Shown here in pieces: positions 1 to 5,862 of a stretch of DNA of 7,332 nucleotides. Where the stretch lies: positions 1 to 7,332 of the forward strand of contig JADZFP010000595.1 in assembly GCA_020849825.1 (NCBI GenBank), in the 5' to 3' direction. This DNA is from Saprospiraceae bacterium. Its GTDB lineage: Bacteria; Bacteroidota; Bacteroidia; Chitinophagales; Saprospiraceae. Position 1 is the first letter of the stretch; the number at the start of each line of letters is the position of its first letter. Both the position numbers and the translations under genes were made by a program. The notes beneath the pieces were generated by a model, which worked only from the letters and a program-made list of their open reading frames with translations, searched no databases and was not told where the DNA came from.

Positions 1-694
1 CGGACCACAGCCGGAGGTAATAAACACCGCCTGGAATCACGCCGAAACGGATCTTTGCTTCGCCCCTGGAAACGCCACGGCGCAACACACGACCGGCCTG
101 GTCGTAAATCTCGAAACGATCGAATGCCAGTCCGCGGACCTCAATTTCATCCCGCGCGGGCACCGGGAACAGTTGCGGGGCAGGCGCGGCAGTTTCGTCG
201 GCAGCCGTACACGTTATCACGTCGATGTTGTAAAAGGTAACCGTGACGGCCCCGCCGGGTTGTGTGGTGGTTTGCATGTAAATGGCATCGGACGGCGGAT
301 TGATGCCTGCAAACGGGCAGTTATTGCAGTTGATATAAAAGCCGGGCTGCCAGTCGTACGTAGCGCCGGGATCGCCGGGCTGCCCGATAAACTGCGTGCT
401 TCCTGCGCACATTTGAACGTCGACGCCGCCCACAACCGTTGCACAGTAGATGTCGGAATAAATGCCTTGCTGGCAAAACGACACGCAGGATGCCAGTGAA
501 TCGTCGATCAACAGATTCGTTCCGATCGGCAGATTATACAACCCGATCGGCGCCGAACAAGGCATCAGCAGGCCGGCGGCAGTGCTGAGCAGATTGCATT
601 CCACTCCCGGCGCCACCGTAGCCGGTGTGGTGCAATGGTTCTGGGCAATCAGGGTTTGCGACAGCAGAAGAAAGGCAAAAACGATATTTTTCAT
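1..694 (-). CDS. Secreted cysteine-rich protein with Ig/PKD-like module and T9SS sorting domain (C-terminus cut by window edge)
   Basis: The frame is open from an ATG at 692-694 to the window edge, giving 231 visible residues and no stop. Residues 1-18 (MKNIVFAFLLLSQTLIAQ) form a typical Sec signal peptide ending in AQ. The mature part carries ten cysteines (21, 33, 46, 70, 74, 84, 96, 123, 126, 162), suggesting disulfides outside the cytoplasm. Residues about 92-163 (CAGST..IGQPG, YDWQPG, NCNNCPF) resemble the Ig/PKD-like beta-sandwich modules common in Bacteroidota surface proteins. From residue 175 the sequence LFPVPARDEIEV...FEIYDQAGRV...IPGGVYYLRL follows the type A T9SS C-terminal sorting domain, in which the signal directs outer-membrane export and is normally removed. 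Only about one last strand should be missing. No Shine-Dalgarno motif precedes the ATG. The first possible promoter region is cramped by the terminator at 714-765. The molecular function of the mature domain is not recognisable; export by T9SS is a family-based inference. Confidence 0.85.
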   Translation of the reverse strand, partial: MKNIVFAFLLLSQTLIAQNHCTTPATVAPGVECNLLSTAAGLLMPCSAPIGLYNLPIGTNLLIDDSLASCVSFCQQGIYSDIYCATVVGGVDVQMCAGSTQFIGQPGDPGATYDWQPGFYINCNNCPFAGINPPSDAIYMQTTTQPGGAVTVTFYNIDVITCTAADETAAPAPQLFPVPARDEIEVRGLAFDRFEIYDQAGRVLRRGVSRGEAKIRFGVIPGGVYYLRLWS

Positions 695-713
695 AGCGAA
701 ACAGGTTGTGGTG

Positions 714-765
714 AAAAAAAACAATCCAGCAAAAGACGCATCGGGCGGCGCTTTTGCTGGATTGT
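714..765 (-). terminator. Rho-independent terminator of the TPR gene
   Basis: A perfect 15-bp inverted repeat (arms 721-735 and 751-765; the core arm reads AATCCAGCAAAAG) encloses a 15-nt loop. Read on the minus strand it is followed at once by an unbroken T run (complement of the A run 714-720). It lies 23 bp past the TPR gene stop at 789-791. Stem, loop and U-tract are all visible directly. It ends about 20 bp before the start codon of the next gene in the same direction. Confidence 0.88.
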
Positions 766-788
766 CTCCTGTAATTTTTCCGGAACTC

Positions 789-2951
789 CTAGCCCCTCGT
801 ATTCCGCTTTACTTTTTCAACGATGCCCGGGAAAGCCGGGTCGCTGCGCAGGGGGTCGAGGCTTTTTTCCATGTCGAACCAGTGTGGCTCGTCGAAGCCC
901 ATGTCGGCGGCTTTGCGCAGGTATTCCATCGCTTTGGCGTAGTCTTTTTTCTGGGCGTAATAAGCGCCCCAGTTGCGGTACACCCAACTGTTGTCGGGTA
1001 GCAGTTCCTGCGAGCGGGAAAGGCATTCGGGCACCTGATCGAGTTGGCCGTTTTTGAGGTAGGCATAGCCCAGGTTGTTGAGGGCGTAGGCCAGGTCGAG
1101 ATTGTAAATTTCGGGGAACTCCTTGTGTTGGCGTACCCGCGTATCGCGGGCGCGTTCGAGCATTTCAATGGCTTCGGGCAGTTTGTTCTGGTCGACGTAG
1201 AACAGGCCGAGGTTGTTTTCGGAACGGGCCACGTCGTTTTCGTACACCTGAGGCTGGTCTTTGGCCAGTTGCAGAAACAGTTCCAGCGTGTTTTTATAGT
1301 ATTGTTCTGCTTTATCGAATTGTCCCTGCATGGCATACAAAACACCCAGGTTGTTGTACACCGAGGCGAGGGCGCTGGTATGCTGCCCGGGCTCTTCTTT
1401 TTCCAGTTGTTGCCGGATGGCCAGCGTCCGGTAAAAAAGCGTTTCCGCGCCTTTCATGTCGTGCATGTATTCGAGCAGCACGCCATAGTTATTCAATGCA
1501 GTGGCCAGATCGCCCCGGTAAGTGGAATCCTGTTCAGCCAGGCGTTCATATACGCCAAGGCAGAGAGTGTACGATTCCTGGCTTTTTTTGAGGTCCTTTT
1601 TGTTGTTGTACATTTCACCCAGGTAGCCCAGGGTTTGCGCCCAATTGTCTTCGTATTCTTCTGGATCGAGCACGGCCAGTTTGCCATAGATGGTACGGGC
1701 CTCGATGAAGCTTTTTTCGGCACGCCGGAAATCCGATTTTTCCGAATAGATCGAGCCCAGTTTCAACAAGGCATCGGCCAGATAATCTTCGTAGCTCAGG
1801 GGATGTTCTTCGGCCAGATCGCGCCAGCGGTTGCTCGACTCGACCAGCAATTCCTCTGCTTTGTCAAATTTCTGGTTGGTGTCGACATACAAAACCCCCA
1901 GGTTGTAGGTGACGGAAGCCAGGTTGGAGTAGTAACTTTCCGGAAGTACCTGCGAGGGGCGGCGGTAGATGGCCAGGGCTTCCACAAAACACGCTTCGGA
2001 TCGGACATAGTCTTCGTTGGTCATATAAAGCGCGCCGGTATTGTTCAGCAATTCCGCCAGGGCATACTGATAACGCTCCGGGTTGCTTTTTGCCAGCGGG
2101 CGGCACACTTCCAGCGCCTTTTGGTAGGCGGCGAGGCTGTGGGCGGCGTCTCCGTAGAGGTGATAGCAGCTGCCCAGATTGGTTTGCGCCATCAGCCAGA
2201 CGCCGGTATCCCGTTGTGCCCAGCTGCTTTCGGCACAGCGGCCAAACCACTCGATCGCCTCTTCGTATCGATTATGATCCATAAAAAAGCCGGCATATTC
2301 CATCATAATACCGGTTTGAGGGTCGCATTCGATGGCGCGCTTGAAATAATGGGTTACGGAAATTTCATTGGTTCTGCTGTATTCGTAAGCGGCGCCGGTC
2401 AGATTGGCCAGCAACAGCCATTCGCGGGCGAGCAGGGCTCTTCTCGGGTCGTCAGGAGCGGCATCCGTTATAGAAGCGGTTTCTTTTTCGAGTTCGGTAA
2501 CCGGGATCGACTGCACGGCTTCTTCCAGTTTACCCTGGGTAAACAGCCGGCGGGCGTTCTTCGTCCGTTTCGACTGGGCCGGCAATTCGTCGAACGCCTT
2601 GGCCAACAGCCAGGCGTTGCTGCGGTAGTTTTCGAGGTATTGCTGCGCAAACCGGTATTCTTCCGTGCTTTTTTCCAGTTGCATCCGGATGTTTTCCTCC
2701 ATGCGGGGCCGGTTGCCGGCGAGCAGCAACTCTTCCCGGTGCGCATCGATGACACCGCGCAAACGGGCGGAGTCGGTCTGCGCATTTTTGTAATCCAGGG
2801 AGTTTTTCAGCGTCTGGTTGTACATTTTATCTACTTCCTTGCTGCCGGTAACCGTTTCCAGTTTAATCCGGCGGAAGACGTGCAGCGGAGTTTGTGTAAA
2901 GCCGGGGCTGAGTACGACAAGCAGGAAAAGTCCTGCGATCCAGTTTTTCAT
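789..2951 (-). CDS. Exported tetratricopeptide-repeat protein with about 46-residue TPR units
   Basis: This is a 720-residue protein. I chose the ATG at 2949-2951 over an upstream GTG at 2990 because it gives a clean signal peptide, MKNWIAGLFLLVVLSPGFTQ, and an A-rich leader. There is no lipobox cysteine, so the product is probably periplasmic or secreted. Residues 21 to about 190 are charged and helical with no domain I recognise. TPR-like helices begin near residue 190. From about 300 to 625, eight units repeat at roughly 46 residues, each pairing a 'LA..P..Y...LA' helix with an N-N-x-G-x-L-Y motif (NNTGALY, YNLGVLY, LKLGSIY, GYLGEMY, NNYGVLL, NNLGVLY, NNLGLFY, NNLGYAY). Two more canonical 34-residue-type TPRs follow, then a tail (MEKSLDPLRSDPAF) of the kind that often ends TPR proteins. 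Such arrays are protein-binding scaffolds; the partner cannot be told from here. The gene has its own candidate promoter downstream of metZ and a strong terminator. No enzymatic domain is seen. Confidence 0.9.
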   Translation of the reverse strand: MKNWIAGLFLLVVLSPGFTQTPLHVFRRIKLETVTGSKEVDKMYNQTLKNSLDYKNAQTDSARLRGVIDAHREELLLAGNRPRMEENIRMQLEKSTEEYRFAQQYLENYRSNAWLLAKAFDELPAQSKRTKNARRLFTQGKLEEAVQSIPVTELEKETASITDAAPDDPRRALLAREWLLLANLTGAAYEYSRTNEISVTHYFKRAIECDPQTGIMMEYAGFFMDHNRYEEAIEWFGRCAESSWAQRDTGVWLMAQTNLGSCYHLYGDAAHSLAAYQKALEVCRPLAKSNPERYQYALAELLNNTGALYMTNEDYVRSEACFVEALAIYRRPSQVLPESYYSNLASVTYNLGVLYVDTNQKFDKAEELLVESSNRWRDLAEEHPLSYEDYLADALLKLGSIYSEKSDFRRAEKSFIEARTIYGKLAVLDPEEYEDNWAQTLGYLGEMYNNKKDLKKSQESYTLCLGVYERLAEQDSTYRGDLATALNNYGVLLEYMHDMKGAETLFYRTLAIRQQLEKEEPGQHTSALASVYNNLGVLYAMQGQFDKAEQYYKNTLELFLQLAKDQPQVYENDVARSENNLGLFYVDQNKLPEAIEMLERARDTRVRQHKEFPEIYNLDLAYALNNLGYAYLKNGQLDQVPECLSRSQELLPDNSWVYRNWGAYYAQKKDYAKAMEYLRKAADMGFDEPHWFDMEKSLDPLRSDPAFPGIVEKVKRNTRG

Positions 2952-2973
2952 ACTTTTTTTTAAAAAAATGATG

Positions 2974-3006
2974 GTAAAATAGGTGAACACCCCGGCTTAC
3001 AGCAAA
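2974..3006 (-). promoter_or_regulatory. Candidate Bacteroidota-type promoter of the TPR gene
   Basis: In the 57-bp gap between metZ and the TPR gene, the minus strand reads TTTG (3003-3006), 21 nt, then TATTTTAC (2974-2981). This fits the Bacteroidota pattern of TTG/TTTG, 19-21 nt, TAnnTTTG except for the last two bases of the -7 box. A T8/A7 run (2954-2968) lies between it and the ATG and supplies an A-rich leader, with no Shine-Dalgarno motif. Moderate support only; read-through from metZ is possible because no metZ terminator is evident. Confidence 0.4.
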
Positions 3007-3008
3007 CA

Positions 3009-4193
3009 TCAGGCCTTTTCGAGCGCCTGTTCGATATCTGCCAGAATGTCGCCAAAGGTCTCCAGTCCGACAGATATCCGCACAAGCCCCGGAGTGATAC
3101 CCACCGAGAGGCGTTCTTTTTCACTTAATTTCGAATGGGTCGTCGACGAGGGGTGGGAGGCGATTGTCCGGCTGTCGCCGAGGTTGTTGGTGCGCGAAAT
3201 CATGTTGAGCTGATTCAGAAAACGGCGGCCCGCTTCCACGCCGCCGGCGAGTTCGAAGGCCACGATACCGCCGCCGTTGGTCATTTGCCGGAGGGCGATG
3301 GCGTGCTGCGGATGGCTGGGCAGAAAGGGGTATTTGACGCGGGACAATTTCGGGTGGCCTTCCAACGCCTGTGCCAGCGCCAGGGCGTTGGCAGCGTGTT
3401 TTTCCATGCGCAAATGCAGAGTTTCCAGGCTTTTGCTCAATACCCAGGCGTTGAACGGGCTGAGCGAAGGGCCGGTGTTGCGGGTCATCAGGTACAGTTC
3501 GTAAATCAGTTCTTCCCGCCCGACCACAACGCCGCCGAGCACGCGGCCCTGGCCGTCCATGAATTTGGTGGCCGAATGGATCACCAGATCGGCGCCAAAG
3601 CGGATGGGTTGCTGCACCGCCGGCGTGGCAAAACAATTGTCGACGACGTAAAGAATATCGTGCCGGCGGCAAATTTCTCCGACCCAGGCCAGATCGATGA
3701 TGTCCAGTCCCGGATTCGAGGGTGTTTCCAGGTACAGCATTTTGGTATTGGGCCGGATCAGCGCTTCCAGTGTTTCCGGCCGGGTCATATCGAAATAAGT
3801 CGATGCTATGCCCCATTTCGGCAGGTATTTGGTCAAAATGGTATGCGTGGAGCCGAATACTGCCGATGCCGACAGGATATGATCACCCTGGTTGAGAAAG
3901 GTCATAAAGGTGGAAAACACGGCCGCCATGCCCGTTCCCGTAGCCACGCCGGCCTCGGCGCCTTCGAGCGCGCACACCTTGTCGACAAACTCGTCGACCG
4001 TGGGATTGGAGAACCTGCTGTAAATATTGACGTCGAGGCTGTCGTCGGTGAATGCGGCAGCCATGTCTTCGGCCGAATCGTAGACAAAACTGGAGGTCAG
4101 AAACAGCGGGGTGCTGTGTTCTTTTTCGGCGGTGCGGCGGGTTTGGGTGCGAATAGCGAGGGTTTCGGGCCCCGGAGTGGATGGTTCGGACAT
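3009..4193 (-). CDS. metZ: PLP-dependent trans-sulfuration enzyme, probably O-succinylhomoserine sulfhydrylase
   Basis: A 394-residue Cys/Met-metabolism PLP enzyme (fold type I), full length for the family. It would make homocysteine from an activated homoserine and sulfide in cytoplasmic methionine synthesis. Visible landmarks are: YSRFSNPT (58-65), which contacts the cofactor phosphate of the partner subunit; ATGTGMAA (84-91), the phosphate-binding turn; LETPSNP (155-161); VVDN with the pyridine-nitrogen Asp185; SATKFMDGQGRVLGG with the Schiff-base Lys210; and HPSSTTHSKL near the C-terminus with the substrate-binding region. At the position where cystathionine synthases and lyases usually have a tyrosine stacking on PLP (YGGT), this protein has FGST at 113-116. 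Together with DGQGRVLGG, this favours the MetZ branch over MetB or MetC. The exact acyl donor (succinyl or acetyl) cannot be decided. The ATG at 4191-4193 lies about 20 bp from an exact -7 box. The gene is transcribed toward the TPR gene, with a 57-bp gap. Confidence 0.9.
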   Translation of the reverse strand: MSEPSTPGPETLAIRTQTRRTAEKEHSTPLFLTSSFVYDSAEDMAAAFTDDSLDVNIYSRFSNPTVDEFVDKVCALEGAEAGVATGTGMAAVFSTFMTFLNQGDHILSASAVFGSTHTILTKYLPKWGIASTYFDMTRPETLEALIRPNTKMLYLETPSNPGLDIIDLAWVGEICRRHDILYVVDNCFATPAVQQPIRFGADLVIHSATKFMDGQGRVLGGVVVGREELIYELYLMTRNTGPSLSPFNAWVLSKSLETLHLRMEKHAANALALAQALEGHPKLSRVKYPFLPSHPQHAIALRQMTNGGGIVAFELAGGVEAGRRFLNQLNMISRTNNLGDSRTIASHPSSTTHSKLSEKERLSVGITPGLVRISVGLETFGDILADIEQALEKA

Positions 4194-4210
4194 GCTACAT
4201 GAGTTTGCAG

Positions 4211-4218
4211 CAAAGGTA
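4211..4218 (-). promoter_or_regulatory. Bacteroidota -7 box of metZ
   Basis: The minus strand reads TACCTTTG, an exact match to the TAnnTTTG element of the Bacteroidota housekeeping sigma factor, 17 bp before the metZ ATG. No TTG is seen at the expected -33 distance. The predicted 5' leader would be only about 10 nt, leaving no room for a riboswitch or Shine-Dalgarno site. Confidence 0.6.
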
Positions 4219-4264
4219 GCCCTTCTTCACTGCTCCGCGTTTTTGGCGATTCGCGCGGCGATCG

Positions 4265-4372
4265 CTACATACGTTAAGCCGCGATGCGGCACAGGAAAGT
4301 CGGGTATAATTTACCATGAATCTACCGGGCGCATTTGATCCCAACTGCCGTTTCGCTGCTTAACGCATGTCG
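4265..4372 (+). repeat. Palindromic dispersed element, copy 1 (right arm decayed)
   Basis: The left arm (4265-4290) begins CTACATACGTTAAGCC and contains the mini-hairpin GCCGC-GAT-GCGGC. A core follows (ACAGGAAAGTCGGGTAT at 4291-4307 and onward). Positions 4265-4329 match the reverse complement of 4930-4994 at 62 of 65 bases, the first 43 without a mismatch. A right arm in inverted orientation is recognisable at 4347-4372, with 21 of 26 bases matching the consensus arm. The whole is thus a terminal-inverted-repeat element of about 108 bp with one degenerate end. It sits in the divergent gap between metZ and the DUF1761 gene. It encodes no plausible protein; an open frame reading YVKPRCGTGKSG across it is a by-product of the repeat. 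No target-site duplication is visible. Confidence 0.8.
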
Positions 4373-4420
4373 CAACAGACTAAACCGCGGGTGTTTTTCA
4401 ATACTATCGAGGGCAAAGGG

Positions 4421-4428
4421 TAAATTCG
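4421..4428 (+). promoter_or_regulatory. Possible -7 box of the DUF1761 gene
   Basis: TAAATTCG matches TAnnTTTG at all but one base and lies 32 bp before the ATG at 4461. The -33 region holds only a T-rich stretch (4394-4398) with no TTG. No Shine-Dalgarno motif precedes the ATG. Between the repeat element and this site (4373-4420) nothing else is recognised. Confidence 0.3.
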
Positions 4429-4460
4429 CCCATTCTTAAAATCAAACACTTTACCCTGTT

Positions 4461-4889
4461 ATGGAACAAATCAACTGGCTGGCCATCGCTGTAGCGGCCA
4501 TCATGCCGATGATCGTCGGCTTTTTGTACTACCACCCCAAGGCCATGGGCAGTGCCTGGATGCGGGTCAACGGGTTTTCACTCGATACTTTGACTCCCCC
4601 GAAGCCTGTGTTGTACCTCGTGGCGCTGGGCCTTTCTTTCCTGCTTGCTTTGCGCATGGCAGCCGACGTAACGGGGCCCGGCCAGCAAACGGCGCCCGAC
4701 GGACACAGCTACGTCACTTTCCAGCACGGCGTCGCACACGGTATTATCAACTCCTTGCTCATTGTGTTACCCGTACTCGGCACTATGTCGATTTTTGAAA
4801 AACGCGGATGGACCTGGGTGTTTGTCAATTTGGGGTACTGGCTGATTACACTGGTGCTGATGTGCGGGATTTTGAGCGCCTGGCGTTGA
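4461..4889 (+). CDS. DUF1761-type small integral membrane protein
   Basis: A 142-residue protein with four predicted membrane helices, at about 7-24, 50-68, 93-111 and 119-138. The N-terminus, INWLAIAVAAIMPMIVGFLY followed by YHPKAMGSAWM, fits the start of the DUF1761 family (INWLAVLVAA...G.LWY.P..FG..WM), and the length is typical. The family's function is unknown; inner-membrane location is inferred from the helices and lack of a signal peptide. The residues H90, H93 and N97 (QHGVAHGIINS) flank the third helix and could be functional. The ATG at 4461 fits the family N-terminus exactly. The gene is divergent from metZ and lies between two inverted copies of a palindromic repeat, the downstream copy starting 6 bp after the stop. 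Confidence 0.8.
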   Translation: MEQINWLAIAVAAIMPMIVGFLYYHPKAMGSAWMRVNGFSLDTLTPPKPVLYLVALGLSFLLALRMAADVTGPGQQTAPDGHSYVTFQHGVAHGIINSLLIVLPVLGTMSIFEKRGWTWVFVNLGYWLITLVLMCGILSAWR

Positions 4890-4895
4890 TCTTTG

Positions 4896-4994
4896 CTACA
4901 AACGTTAAGCCGCGATGCGGCACTTGTACCCCGGCGGATTCATGGTAAATGATACCCGACTTTCCTGTGCCGCATCGCGGCTTAACGTATGTAG
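4896..4994 (-). repeat. Palindromic dispersed element, copy 2 (both arms intact)
   Basis: Terminal inverted repeats of 28 bp (4896-4923 and 4967-4994) match at 27 of 28 positions and enclose a 43-bp core. Each arm contains its own 5-bp/3-nt hairpin, GCCGC-GAT-GCGGC. The core is in the opposite orientation to copy 1, hence the minus strand assignment. A transcript would fold into a long stem only 6 nt after the DUF1761 stop codon, so it may also protect or end that mRNA. No T-run follows, so it is not a standard terminator. The structure is that of REP/BIME or MITE-like elements; the family name is unknown to me. Confidence 0.85.
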
Positions 4995-5141
4995 AATTGA
5001 TTGCAAGGTCATTTATTGCCGCATCGCGGCTTAACGTATGTAGAATTGATTGCAAGGTCATTTATTGCCGCATCGCGGCTTAACGTATGTAGAATTGATT
5101 GCAAGGTCATTTATTGCCGCATCGCCGCACGACGTGTAAAC
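4969..5141 (+). repeat. Tandem array: three identical 49-bp units plus a degenerate fourth arm
   Basis: Units 4969-5017, 5018-5066 and 5067-5115 are identical over all 49 bases. Each consists of the 26-bp element arm (GCCGCATCGCGGC then TTAACGTATGTAG) plus a 23-bp spacer (AATTGATTG, CAAGGTC, ATTTATT). The first unit's arm is also the right arm of palindromic copy 2. A fourth arm at 5116-5141 matches 18 of 26 bases. Since the spacers are identical, this is not a CRISPR array. Perfect identity suggests a recent tandem duplication by slippage or unequal crossing-over. The unit length is not a multiple of three, so the short open frames crossing it are not credible genes. Confidence 0.92.
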
Positions 5142-5189
5142 CGATGCCATAATTTCGGGATAAAACCTTGCGTGAAATCCCATCGGTTT
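5138..5189. repeat. Imperfect inverted repeat after the tandem array
   Basis: AAACCGATG (5138-5146) and CATCGGTTT (5181-5189) form a 9-bp stem around a 34-nt loop, with a possible inner stem GGAT/ATCC (5158-5161 and 5177-5180). Four Ts end it on the plus strand. It could be a weak terminator or structured leader, or chance. The rest of the gap to 5294 shows no promoter match or gene that I can support. Confidence 0.3.
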
Positions 5190-5294
5190 TGGGGCAGGAC
5201 GGGCGTGTAAAACAATCTCGGCAGTGCAATTCCCCGCCATCCGCAACACTTGGATCAGGTCATTCGTTATCGGAAAAAATAAAGATCTGTTCCT

Positions 5295-5855
5295 ATGAAA
5301 AAAGTGTTTTCTGTCCTGTTTTTCACTATCGGTCTCGGTTTGATTTACAGCAGCTGCTGCAATGGCGACAACCCGCCTTTTTTCGACTACACCCGCCTGC
5401 AGGTAGCGCCCATCAGTGTTGCCTCGCAACCTCCGACCAGTTACACCGCCGCCCTGAATATTATCCCCGACAATATCAGTTTTGTTGCCGATGCGGCGCT
5501 GCCTAGCCTGATTCCCGCTGCTTACGGCCTTTCCTGTCCCGAACCCGGTCGAGAAGGCGTCAAACACAAAATCGCTTCTATTTCTATTACGGCCGACAAG
5601 GATTTTGACGCCAACTATCCGGCAGGCACTTCGTTATCACCCCTGTTTTATTATTTCTTCGGACCTCAAAAAACGCTGACAGAGGTCGATCCCCTTTTCA
5701 ACGATTTTGTTTCCCCCGAACAGGGGCTCATCGTATACAGCAAATCGCTTCCTGCCGACACGACGCAGGCTTTTCAACTCACCGTGCGAATCACAAAGGA
5801 TAACGGCACAACGGCAGAAGGTGTAATTCAATCGGTAAAATTCAGTCCGAAATAG
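5295..5855 (+). CDS. Small predicted lipoprotein of unknown function
   Basis: A 186-residue protein starting MKKVFSVLFFTIGLGLIYSS, then CC. The signal peptide ends at a lipobox-like LIYSSC, so Cys21 is the probable lipidation site; the tyrosine at -3 makes the box imperfect, but Bacteroidota tolerate this. The mature part alternates hydrophobic and polar residues with short strands (KIASISITADKDFDANYPAG, FQLTVRITKDNG, VIQSVKFS), consistent with a single beta-rich domain on the periplasmic or outer-membrane side. The N-terminal CCNGDNPPFFDY stretch reminds me of uncharacterised Bacteroidota lipoproteins, but I do not recognise a named family with confidence. The ATG at 5295 is preceded by an A-rich stretch (5273-5283). 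It ends 7 bp from the stop of the opposing kinase-like gene, and the nearest terminator-like hairpin (5894-5930) lies inside that gene. Confidence 0.8.
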   Translation: MKKVFSVLFFTIGLGLIYSSCCNGDNPPFFDYTRLQVAPISVASQPPTSYTAALNIIPDNISFVADAALPSLIPAAYGLSCPEPGREGVKHKIASISITADKDFDANYPAGTSLSPLFYYFFGPQKTLTEVDPLFNDFVSPEQGLIVYSKSLPADTTQAFQLTVRITKDNGTTAEGVIQSVKFSPK

Positions 5856-5862
5856 TCCGCTC

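Noticed and set aside
217..499. Short frames on both strands within 55-499
   Set aside because: They overlap the T9SS-sorted protein, whose signal peptide, cysteine pattern and sorting domain mark the real frame.
1044..2963. Long plus-strand open frame of 639 codons opposite the TPR gene
   Set aside because: It is an antisense shadow. The minus-strand frame has a signal peptide, regular TPR motifs, a promoter candidate and a terminator, while the plus-strand translation shows no domain or repeat logic of its own.
2952..2990. GTG start at 2990 adding 13 residues to the TPR protein
   Set aside because: It would put FTYFTIIFLKKS before an otherwise ideal signal peptide and would overlap the candidate promoter; the ATG at 2951 fits better.
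3135..4202. Plus-strand open frame of 355 codons opposite metZ
   Set aside because: The minus strand carries all MetZ catalytic motifs over its full length; the antisense translation has no recognisable features.
4846..5061. Short minus-strand frame reading YVKPRCGTGKSGIIYHES across the repeats
   Set aside because: The peptide arises from translating the repeat element, and a related string appears from copy 1. The 49-bp unit length breaks the frame between units, and no start context or family supports a gene.
4969..5141. CRISPR array
   Set aside because: The 23-bp spacers are identical in all units, there are only three full units, and no cas gene is nearby; it is a simple tandem repeat.
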